Below, piece by piece: positions 55,829 to 64,000 of a stretch of 64,000 nucleotides of DNA. The notes below the pieces were generated by a model. That model had not been told where the DNA came from. It saw only the letters and a list, made by a program, of their open reading frames with translations, and did no database searches. This stretch comes from Pseudocercospora fijiensis CIRAD86 (Eukaryota > Ascomycota > Dothideomycetes > Mycosphaerellales > Mycosphaerellaceae): assembly GCF_000340215.1 (NCBI RefSeq), contig NW_006921534.1:5324169-5388168 (forward strand), in the 5' to 3' direction. How positions within the stretch are numbered: position 1 is the first letter of the stretch; every line of letters starts with the position of its first letter. Position numbers and translations under genes: made by a program.

Positions 55829-57418
55829 ATGCTGTCCACGCCGGCTGCAGGAAAGGCGGCGCTGCGCTCGTCCGCCACGACTTCAATTACCAAGACCGCC
55901 GTCCGCGCACTCTCAACCACGACACCCGCGCACGTCGTGTCTCAAGATGGCCAGCAGAAGCGAGGAATGGCTACAGTGCAAGATGCACCACCTGTCCACA
56001 GACATGGCGGACTCAAGGACCAGGATCGTATCTTCACAAACTTGTACGGCCACCACGGAGCAGATCTTAAGAGCGCGATGAAGTATGGAGACTGGTACAA
56101 GACGAAGGAAATTCTTGACAAGGGCCACGATTGGCTCATTTCAGAGATTAAGGCATCTGGTCTGAGAGGACGAGGAGGTGCCGGCTTCCCATCTGGCATG
56201 AAGTGGAGTTTCATGAACTTCAAGGGTTGGGACGAAGACACCAAGCCCAGATATCTGGTGGTCAACGCAGATGAGGGTGAGCCAGGCACATGCAAAGACC
56301 GAGAAATTATGCGGAAAGACCCACACAAGCTCATTGAGGGTTGCCTGGTCGCTGGCCGAGCGATGAACGTGAGTTTCAAATGCGATACTGAAGCATGGAG
56401 GAGGTACTGATATTTAATGTAGACAACCGCGGCATACATCTACATTCGAGGAGAGTTCTACCACGAGGCCACAGTTCTGCAACGTGCCATCCAGGAAGCC
56501 TACCAGGCCGGCTTTCTGGGCAAGAACGCTTGCGGTTCAGGCTACGACTTCGACGTGTTTCTCCACCGCGGAATGGGTGCCTACGTTTGTGGTGAGGAGA
56601 CATCTCTCATCGAGTCATTGGAAGGGAAGCCTGGAAAGCCTCGTCTGAAGCCACCCTTCCCAGCTGCAGTCGGTCTTTTTGGATGCCCATCTACTGTCGC
56701 CAACGTTGAGACTATCGCTGTGGCACCAACCATCATCCGAAGAGGTGGTGCGTGGTTTAACGCCTTCGGTCGCGAGCGAAACTCAGGTACCAAGCTCTTC
56801 TGTATCTCTGGCCACGTCAACAACCCATGCACAGTAGAGGAGGAGATGTCAATTCCTCTTCGCGAGCTTATCGACAAGCACTGCGGTGGTGTCAGGGGCG
56901 GCTGGGACAACCTCAAGGCTGTCATTCCAGGTGGCTCATCAACACCCATCCTGCCAAAGAAGATCTGTGATGACCAACTCATGGACTTTGACGCCTTGAA
57001 GGACTCGCAATCAGGTCTCGGAACTGCAGCAGTCATCGTCATGGACCAGTCAACAGACGTCGTTCGTGCAATTGCACGTTTATCCAAGTTCTACCACCAC
57101 GAGTCATGCGGTCAATGCACACCTTGCCGTGAGGGTAGCAAGTGGACAGAACAGATCATGAACCGATTCGAGAAGGGACAAGCACGAGCACGAGAGATCG
57201 ATATGATGCAAGAGCTCACCAAGCAAGTAGAGGGGCACACCATCTGCGCTTTGGGTGAGGCTTTTGCATGGCCCATTCAAGGCCTTATTCGCCATTTCAG
57301 ACCAGAGCTGGAGGCGAGAATAGCAGACAACGCGAGGAAGAGTGGTGGCGAGGCACTCGCTGGTGGTTGGCAGCATGATGCAGTGCGCAAGGGTATGCTC
57401 ATCAGCCCAGGTCAATAA
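55829..57418 (+). CDS. nuo51: NADH:ubiquinone oxidoreductase 51-kDa subunit (NDUFV1/NuoF), 2 exons
   Basis: Exons 55829-56368 and 56423-57418 encode 511 residues. This peripheral-arm subunit of mitochondrial complex I binds NADH, FMN and the N3 4Fe-4S cluster. The first ~45 residues are Arg/Ser/Ala-rich with few acidic residues, a mitochondrial presequence. The FMN/NADH glycine-rich loop [13 protein letters not shown] spans 111-123, and [14 protein letters not shown] follows. Cluster ligands are C409, C412, C415 ([11 protein letters not shown]) and C455 ([10 protein letters not shown]), with the standard 3-3-40 spacing. The 54-nt intron separates AGRAMN from [11 protein letters not shown]. 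All functional residues appear intact. Confidence 0.97.
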
Positions 57419-57622
57419 GCCTGAGGCAGATCTGTATTTGTTTATACAAAGTTCAGCGCCGGAGTGTGTTTAAAACCCTGCATATGTACATATTCCCTTG
57501 TGTTAACCCACGGCGCAGAGGAGCAATACAATGAAAAGACGTTAGAAGTGCAGTCAATCAGCATCTCACTTTCTAAATCCAAGTCGTGCCTTCTTGACAC
57601 GTCCAAGTCGATATCTAGATGC

Positions 57623-58876
57623 CTACACACCAGCAGCCTTTATTACACTCTCCATCCAAGGATACACGCTCCCATTCGCAGGAGGATATCCCATATGCAA
57701 CAACCCCGTAAAAAACCTCGCTTCCTTCGGACTTCCATACTCCATCAAAAGCATACTATCCTCAATCGGCATCAACCCATCATGCGTCCCATTAATCAAA
57801 AGCAATCTACAACTCTCCATCTCCAAAATTTGATTTTCCACCAACGAAAAATCTTTCTGTGCATGATCCAAAAACTCCTCTTCCGTCACATACCCGAACT
57901 TCTCTCGCAAAGCAGGCAATGCTGTCCAAGGATATTCATGATTTTTCGCTTTCTCTAACCACGCTCGAGAGAAGAAATGGTGGGTTCCCGCGCCTTGTCC
58001 TACACTTCCTGCGATGCGGGAGGAGTGGGTGTGTGCGATTCGGACTGCGTTGTAGCCTCCTGCTGAGAGACCCCATACCAGGATTTTTTTCATGGCGAAG
58101 TGGCCTTGGGATTCCATCCAGTCGAGAACTGAGGTCCAGAGACGATCCGCGGCCACGGGATCTCGGCGGTCGGCGGGACAGTCTGCTGTGCCGGGAATGT
58201 CTGCGATTACGCTTGCCCAGCCTCGGGAGAGGAATTCGTTGCTGCGGACGGTGTTGTCGGGTCTGTGGCCGTCTAGACCGCACATGAGGAGGACGGCTGG
58301 GACGGGTTTGGTTTTGCTTGCGCCTTTTGGGAGACGGATGTAGAGGGGTATCATCTTGCCTTCGTCCTTTTCTGTGCCTGCTGTGTGAGGGATTTCAATG
58401 TCCTCGATTGGGGAGTCGAAGAGTTTTGCTGCTTTCATGTATGCGTCTTTTTGGTCTTGGTAGACTTTTCTTTTGAGATCGCTGTTGATGTAGGGGAATC
58501 TTGCGATTCGGTATACTGCGCATGCTCGAAGGTAGAGTTCGACAGCTTGTTGTTTGTCACCGCTCTTTGCTTTTGCGTCTGCGTCTTTTACGAGCTTCTC
58601 GGCTGTAGGTATGAATTCTGCTGTGTATGGGTCGGTGTAGCCGTCGTGAATGCCTTTGTTGATCAGGGTCTCGAAGACTGGTGCGAAGTCTTCAAATTTT
58701 CCGTCGTGGAATGGGTATAGGCTTCGTTCACATGGGAACTTCCATTTCTTGTACCACAGGTTCTCCATCGAACCCAGATGTGGGTAGACTTGCTCGAACT
58801 TGTCGCCCAGTATCCATCGTGAGCCTGTTCGAGGATCCTTCTCTGCCGGATTTGGCGGAGGGTAGTCTTGCTGCAT
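57623..58876 (-). CDS. Ayg1-like alpha/beta hydrolase (polyketide-shortening type)
   Basis: 417 residues, intron-free. The N-terminus SRWILGDKFEQVYPHLGS and FPCERSLYPFHDGKFEDFAP match the Aspergillus Ayg1 family. The nucleophile elbow GLSAGG gives Ser271, with Asp366 (INGTHDGLMP) and His394 (GLLHMGYP) completing the triad; spacing between the three equals that recalled for A. fumigatus Ayg1 (257/352/380). Ayg1 and its Exophiala relative shorten a heptaketide naphthopyrone to tetrahydroxynaphthalene for DHN-melanin. The same fold also includes FrsA/pseudooxynicotine-hydrolase relatives. No polyketide synthase or other melanin gene lies in this window, so the pathway role is inferred. Start chosen at the first ATG; a TTG-opened extension of 13 codons exists. 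Confidence 0.88.
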   Translation of the reverse strand: MQQDYPPPNPAEKDPRTGSRWILGDKFEQVYPHLGSMENLWYKKWKFPCERSLYPFHDGKFEDFAPVFETLINKGIHDGYTDPYTAEFIPTAEKLVKDADAKAKSGDKQQAVELYLRACAVYRIARFPYINSDLKRKVYQDQKDAYMKAAKLFDSPIEDIEIPHTAGTEKDEGKMIPLYIRLPKGASKTKPVPAVLLMCGLDGHRPDNTVRSNEFLSRGWASVIADIPGTADCPADRRDPVAADRLWTSVLDWMESQGHFAMKKILVWGLSAGGYNAVRIAHTHSSRIAGSVGQGAGTHHFFSRAWLEKAKNHEYPWTALPALREKFGYVTEEEFLDHAQKDFSLVENQILEMESCRLLLINGTHDGLMPIEDSMLLMEYGSPKEARFFTGLLHMGYPPANGSVYPWMESVIKAAGV

Positions 58877-59589
58877 GGTGATTGAGCGTGTAGCTGAGAT
58901 GTTCCTGCTGTGCAATAAGTAGCTCTAGCAATCAGTGAAGAATATAGGACCGGACGGCGGAAGAAATAACAGGATATGTGGACTTTGCAGCTACGTGTAC
59001 CCACAAAGCTGAGGGGGATTATAGAAACGCATCATCCACGAAAGGCACATCCAGCTCATAGAGGAGGAAAGTCCCCGCCTTCCGACGAGACCTGCATTAG
59101 CTGCAGCTTTTGCTCTCTCGAGCGTCCGATGCGGCCAACTCTCTCGACAGTACCTTCCGTGGGTATGCCGATGCTATCGTTGAGCTCATTGGAGTGGTGC
59201 AGAATAGATGAGGTGGCTTGCTGGCGAGTGAATGTTGATGAAGTGGCAATGCAAGGGCGATGCATGTGAAAAGAGGTCGTCGTAGCCGAACGATCCCAGC
59301 AATTGCCGACACGCCACCCCTCCATCAACCTCGTGTCAGACTCTAAAACAACCCAATACCCGTCTCGTGACTGTACAAACATTCCTAGCACCACACATCA
59401 TTGAATCTAGAGTCATCAGTGCTGCTTCTTCACACTTGCCAAGCAGAGCCGAGCTCGTACGCGTAGCTTCCATCGCGCTGGGGCTATCGCAGACACCGAC
59501 TCAAGATCTACGACGCTCTCAACAACAAACATCATCACAGGCGTGGAGTCGACCGCTTGGATTTCTGGAAGTCTGTCTCGTCTTTCGAG
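58877..59589. other. Divergent intergenic region
   Basis: About 710 bases between the head-to-head Ayg1-like and USP genes, holding both promoters. The USP frame is open 11 codons upstream of its first ATG. No other gene is seen. Confidence 0.45.
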
Positions 59590-61377
59590 ATGTCAGAAGA
59601 AGGCGATCTCCCGCCCATCCGCGTCGCCGTGGATGAAGTGGCCAAAAAGAACGACACGGCTCCCGTGGCGCATCCTCCCTCGGCAGGCACAACTACAACG
59701 CAAACATCACAGTCAACGGCCTCACCACCAAACTCGCCGCCACTGTCTCCACCGGTGAGCCCGCCAGTCCAGCATCATCGTCATAGTTCGAACGAGGACT
59801 ACTATGCTACGAGGCCAAAGTTTGATCGTTTAGGAAATCCCATCCCTGACCGCAGCAGAAGGCCTGGCGCTATGTCCACTGTTTATGGTACTTCTAAGAT
59901 ACGCCTACCCGGAGACTTGGGTGCAAAAGACCCCAGAAGGCCAAAGTCGCCAGCACCAAGTGCGCTACCTGGAGATCTTGGGCCAAATGACCCTCGAAGG
60001 CCTAGAAGTGCAAACAGCAGTCCTGCTCCGTCTCCAGTCTCCAGTCATGGTCACGCTCGCCACGCCAGTGGTGACAGTGCGAATGTGAGGCTAGCAGAAG
60101 ACCCGCCGGAACCTGGGCACCCTCAGGAGAGCGATGATGACGCCGATGCAGATGATGACAACGACACAGACAGAGACGAAAGCAGTCGAGGACGGGGTAG
60201 GAAGCGTCCTGAGCCTGGTAGGACTACTTCCGGAAAAGCGATCAACGTTCGGGAGGAAAGCGAGTCTGATTCAGAAAGGGAACCGGTCGACGAATTCGCT
60301 AGTGGCGCGAAGCCGGATCCCACGAAAGGACAAAGCAAACTCAGTTTCATCAAGGAGCGTAAAGTACAGGTCGCCGGCCGAAGCCCAGGCGGCCGAAGAC
60401 GTGTACATCCTTCCACTGCATTCGATGCTGCACCTAGTGGCGCAAGCACGCCTTTGCAGTCGGATGATGAGTCGCAATCGGAATTGAGAGCGGCCCAAAA
60501 GCTTTCGCTCCGCATGTCTGATATTCACTCCACTCCGTCTGCGCACCGCGTTATTCGCCAGATCTTGCGCGGTGATTTCGAGCACTTCCAGCGGGAGGCG
60601 GAAGAAGGACGAAAACGACAGCGCATGTACCTCGTGGCCACTGACATATCACCCGAAGCCGAATACGCTCTTGAGTGGACGATTGGCACAGTTCTTCGCG
60701 ACGGCGACACCTTATTCGCTGTGATGGCAGCAGATGAGGAGTCGGTTGGGACAGGCGAAAGCTTAGGTGGCGTCGAAATCGGCCATGGTGCCGAATCTGT
60801 GAGGGATACGGCAGCCATCGTCAAGGGACTGCCAACTGTCGCGCAACACGGACCGAGCAACCCAGGACCATCACCACTTGCTCGATCAAGTCTCGGAGCC
60901 GGACCAAGCGACTCTCGGAGTAGAAGCCGAGGTGTGCATGATTCTGCCGATGCCGAGCGACGGAAAGCATTGGAATCGATCACTGAGCGGTGTGTACGCC
61001 TGCTTAGAAAGACTCGTCTTCAAGTTCGTGTTGTGGTCGAGGTCTTCCATTGCAAATCGCCCAGACATATGATCACAGAAGTCATTGACTTTCTCTCGCC
61101 GACACTTGTCATTATTGGCTCTCGTGGACGCAGCGCAGTCAAGGGTGTGCTGCTCGGCAGCTTTTCCAACTATCTAGTCACCAAGAGCAGCGTTCCCGTC
61201 ATGGTCGCTCGCAAGAAACTACGCAAGCATAGCAAGACGGCAGCGAAGCGGAACAAGGACGGCACATCGATACCATATACCAATTCTGGAAGAAGCGGCA
61301 GGTTCAGCAATATGATTGAAGCACCTAAAGGAGCAGGACTTAGGGTCAAGGACTGGGAGCACGTCGGCATTGATTAG
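59590..61377 (+). CDS. Universal stress protein (UspA) domain protein with long disordered N-terminus
   Basis: 595 residues, intron-free. Residues 1-335 are Pro/Ser/Asp-rich and disordered, with an acidic patch (ESDDDADADDDNDTDRDES) and two near-identical copies of LPGDLGxxDPRRPxS at about 108-145. The Usp domain spans about 346-545: MYLVATDISPEAEYALEW opens it, and VIIGSRGRSAVKGVLLGSFS then VPVMVARKKL closes it, giving the G-x2-G-x9-G-S ATP-binding motif. A roughly 75-residue low-complexity loop interrupts the domain. The family binds nucleotides in stress responses; the role of fungal long forms is poorly known. An upstream exon is possible because the frame is open past the ATG. Confidence 0.88.
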   Translation: MSEEGDLPPIRVAVDEVAKKNDTAPVAHPPSAGTTTTQTSQSTASPPNSPPLSPPVSPPVQHHRHSSNEDYYATRPKFDRLGNPIPDRSRRPGAMSTVYGTSKIRLPGDLGAKDPRRPKSPAPSALPGDLGPNDPRRPRSANSSPAPSPVSSHGHARHASGDSANVRLAEDPPEPGHPQESDDDADADDDNDTDRDESSRGRGRKRPEPGRTTSGKAINVREESESDSEREPVDEFASGAKPDPTKGQSKLSFIKERKVQVAGRSPGGRRRVHPSTAFDAAPSGASTPLQSDDESQSELRAAQKLSLRMSDIHSTPSAHRVIRQILRGDFEHFQREAEEGRKRQRMYLVATDISPEAEYALEWTIGTVLRDGDTLFAVMAADEESVGTGESLGGVEIGHGAESVRDTAAIVKGLPTVAQHGPSNPGPSPLARSSLGAGPSDSRSRSRGVHDSADAERRKALESITERCVRLLRKTRLQVRVVVEVFHCKSPRHMITEVIDFLSPTLVIIGSRGRSAVKGVLLGSFSNYLVTKSSVPVMVARKKLRKHSKTAAKRNKDGTSIPYTNSGRSGRFSNMIEAPKGAGLRVKDWEHVGID

Positions 61378-62310
61378 AAACCTTGGGCCGGGAGCACCCA
61401 GAGGTCGTGGTATCGAGGATTCTTTGGAGACCTTGGATCATTCTTTGGAACAGGATGATAAGCACGCACCCCAAATCACTCTCTCAGGTGAGATCACTGA
61501 AAGTCCACATCAACATGGTCTCTACATCAAATTCGGCTCCGGCCGCTTCATCTCAGCAACAACAATCATAATTTACCAGTGATTCTGAGTAATACTCACC
61601 CGCTCCTCCACCCACCTTCTTCGTTCCCACATTCCGAATCTTCTGTCTCCAAATGATGTAGTTACACTTCAAACCCTCACAATTCTTCTTCACCCATCAC
61701 CCACTCCGCAAGCTCTTTCAAAGATAAAGTCGATGCCGTTCCGGAATCCGACACTTGAAATCTATCGCTTTCCCACAACAATGATCCTATTCAGACTCGA
61801 ATTTACACGCATAATCCCTAGTATATCCGTTTTGGCTGACTCACTACGGTCTTTGCGCCGGCGATGGCCAAGCCTAGCGCACAGCTGAGCATGCTCTTGT
61901 ACTATTCTTGAGCCAGTGCATATTCAAGCTACGAGGCCTCTTGTTCCATATGGTACGGAGCTGTGTACTGTATGCGAAAGCGCGCCAAGCTCTTGGTGAA
62001 GCGTGACGTTGATTGAATGCATGGACTGGGACGTAATGCCGCCCAGTCCTCTCGAACCTGAACGTCCATACCATGCTTTCGGAAGGAAATTCCATTGGGG
62101 CGGCATTGATGTGAGCCCATACTCTGCATCTGCAGACTTGAAGCTTTCTTGAAGTATCATTCTAATGGGAAGGGAGTTGGCGCGGAAAGAGCGCGACTGA
62201 GCTTCGACCCCACCTTGACTTCACCATTGGGATTACTATGTACATGATCGTTTTTGACGAAACGACTACAGTAGGCACACGCTGTCGTGTCGCGAGAGGT
62301 GCTTGCAATA
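61378..62310. other. Intergenic
   Basis: About 930 bases with no gene recognised; it includes the promoter of SKI8. Confidence 0.45.
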
Positions 62311-63358
62311 ATGGTATAGCTAGTTTCTACTCATCCAGGATTGGAGAGCCTTTGTTGCTAATCACATATCTCAGTCCAAGCAATACCTCCAAACCCTCAC
62401 CATCCCCGACGCGCATCCCACTGACATCTTCTCACTCGCCGTCACGCCTTCACATCTCTTGACAGCCTCCGGATCATCAAGCATTAAGATCCGCAGCACA
62501 AAGGGCAAGACGATCCATGCCGATACTGCTGAAGATGAAGACCCTTACCCTCTCGTTCAAACCCTCGAAAAGGTGCACAAGCTAGGCTGCCACCATGTCT
62601 GCACCAGCCTCGACGGCAGAGTAGCAGCAAGTGTGGGCTTCGCAGGCGATGTGAAGGTATGGGAGTGCGCAGAAGACGGTCAATGGCGGTTTAAAGGGGA
62701 CATTGTGGGCGAGAAGAAGGCTGGCGAACACTGGGCGCCAGCGTTGAGCGAGAACGGACAATATCTTGCCATCACCTCTTCCGATGGTCGCGTCAATGTC
62801 TACGATACAAAACCCATCTCAGAAGGCAAAGCCGAGAAGATTACACAGTACGAGACGAAAGGCAGCTTTGGCATGAGTGTTGACGTCTCTCCAAATGGCG
62901 AGATGACTGCATCCGGGCACCAGAACGGAAGCATCTACATCTTCAACAACAGCACTCGACGGCTTGCGCACTCTCTAAGTGGACTTATCAGGCCTGTGCG
63001 AAGTGTCAAATTTAGTCCTGCCAATCGATATCTTGCAGCCGCTGGAGACGCCAGAATCATTGCGCTTTACGACACCCGCAGCGGCGAGCAGGTCGCCAAC
63101 TTGACAGGTCATGCAAGCTGGATAATGAGTCTCGACTGGAACTGGAGTGGCGAGTATCTTCTCAGCGGTAGCTATGACGGCAAGGCGAAGATCTGGAGCA
63201 TTGAGCGACGAGAGTGCGTGGCCACGCAGACGGAGAGCGAAAAGTGTCTGTGGGCTGTCAAATGGCTCTGGCACTCCCCTACTGCGAGAAATGAGATTTT
63301 TGTGACGGCCGGCGCTGGCAAGACTTTGGCATTCTATAGGGAGGCGAGTGGGACGTAG
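62311..63358 (+). CDS. SKI8: SKI8 WD40-repeat protein, 2 exons (first exon is the ATG alone)
   Basis: Coding exons 62311-62313 and 62375-63358 give 328 residues. Ski8 is the WD40 subunit of the cytosolic Ski complex, which feeds RNA to the exosome, and in meiosis partners Spo11. After the 61-nt intron (GTATAG...CTCAG, branch GCTAAT) the protein reads MSKQYLQTLTIPDAHPTDIF, matching the MSK start and AHxxDIF block of Ski8. WD units follow: SIKIRSTKGK, DVKVWECAEDG, RVNVYDTKP, IALYDTRSGEQ and AKIWSIERREC, and the end AGAGKTLAFYREASGT matches the conserved Ski8 C-terminus. Without the intron the only ATG starts are internal and would delete the first blade. Confidence 0.92.
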
Positions 63359-63751
63359 GCTGCATTGGTGACGGCCCTTCACGATTCGACGTCGGAATTT
63401 GCTAGACGCATGATACCCCATGACATGGAAGGGATATGACTCTTCCCAAAAGAAATTATAGAGATCCGAAATGCATCGCCGGCCTAGAAGCTCCGGTTCG
63501 AGCTACAATGCGGATTCAATTGTATTCAGAACGGCTTGTCCTTTGTCCAACAACGCATCTCGTAGACTTGCTCACAACTTCTTTGTTGTCTCTCCATGAG
63601 CATCATCAAAAAGGAGTCCATAATCGCAACGCCGGATCCGGCGACGCTGAAAGGAAGCTCATCCGTCCTTGTATCTATATGGCCCAAGACGTGAAGCTGG
63701 CACCATTCTGACCTCTCGCAATTCACTTCGACCGCACTTCAGAGCTCCGAA
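63359..63751. other. Intergenic
   Basis: 393 bases between SKI8 and the partial last gene. Nothing is recognised. Confidence 0.45.
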
Positions 63752-64000
63752 ATGGCGCCCACCAGACGAACGACATCGGAAGAACTGGACGCGGAACGAT
63801 ATCAAAGCTTCTTGCGAGACCGAGAGAGAGTCCGGAAGTACAATGCAGCCATCTTGGCCGATCCTGATGCCAATCGCGGTCGAAGACGCAAGGCAGATCC
63901 TGTCTGGTACTATTCATCCCGTCGCAATGGAGCCTCACCTGAACCTAATCGCTTCTCACACCTCGTACGCCCTCAAGAGGAAATCAACGCCAGGGTCAGG
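63752..64000 (+). CDS. Hypothetical protein, 5' part only (runs off the window)
   Basis: Open from ATG 63752 to the window edge, 83 codons without a stop. It begins MAPTRRTTSEELDAERYQSF and is basic and hydrophilic (LRDRERVRKYNAAI, NRGRRRKADPVWYYSSRR). No domain is recognised from this fragment, and introns or an early stop beyond the edge cannot be judged. Confidence 0.5.
   Translation, partial: MAPTRRTTSEELDAERYQSFLRDRERVRKYNAAILADPDANRGRRRKADPVWYYSSRRNGASPEPNRFSHLVRPQEEINARVR

Overview
The window is nuclear DNA of a filamentous ascomycete (Pezizomycotina). The evidence is short GT-AG introns of about 45-145 nt, single-gene spacing without operons, fungal-only families (2EXR/F-box-like proteins, GT69/CAP59 mannosyltransferase, Dal5-type permease, Ayg1-type hydrolase) and a transposon relic carrying the C-to-T signature of repeat-induced point mutation (RIP). 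A Dothideomycete, perhaps Mycosphaerellales, is my best guess; this is inference, not proof.

Layout. 0.2-10.7 kb is gene-dense: amino-acid permease, 3-hydroxyisobutyrate-dehydrogenase-like enzyme, a small unknown protein, a GNAT acetyltransferase, fructose-1,6-bisphosphatase, a 2EXR protein, a J-domain-like protein built partly by a local tandem duplication, and RIB3. 10.7-15.5 kb is gene-poor and leads into a four-finger C2H2 transcription factor. 18.5-30.1 kb holds a second 2EXR protein, a GT69 mannosyltransferase, an NFKBIL1-like protein, the isoprenylcysteine methyltransferase STE14 and a large RING-H2/PH/VWA protein with Ste5/Far1-like architecture. 30.1-39.4 kb is repeat territory: a (CCCTG)9 tract, a 156-bp MITE with TTA target-site duplication, and an AT-rich 3.9-kb relic of a PIF/Harbinger transposon with two convergent, stop-riddled reading frames.

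39.4-64 kb is gene-dense again: SGF73 and TTI1 from a shared divergent promoter, a small Cys/His protein, a BTB gene with a decayed neighbour copy, an NSRP1-like splicing factor, a maltose-acetyltransferase-like enzyme, a Dal5-type MFS permease, an unknown coiled-coil protein, the 51-kDa subunit of complex I, an Ayg1-like hydrolase, a universal-stress-protein-domain protein, SKI8 (start codon alone in its first exon), and the 5' end of an unknown gene running off the right edge.

The genes are mostly housekeeping and independent. Functional links worth noting are inferred: TTI1 (TTT complex, matures Tra1) lies head to head with SGF73 (SAGA deubiquitinase module, which depends on Tra1); STE14 and the Ste5/Far1-like protein lie next to each other and both belong to pheromone/MAPK biology in yeasts. 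No complete undescribed multi-gene system is visible. The most distinctive signals are the Harbinger/MITE cluster, the 118-bp duplication that gave a gene a new exon and a GC-AG intron, and the BTB decay series. Exon boundaries were set by eye from reading frame and splice sites and are checked for frame but not by transcript data.
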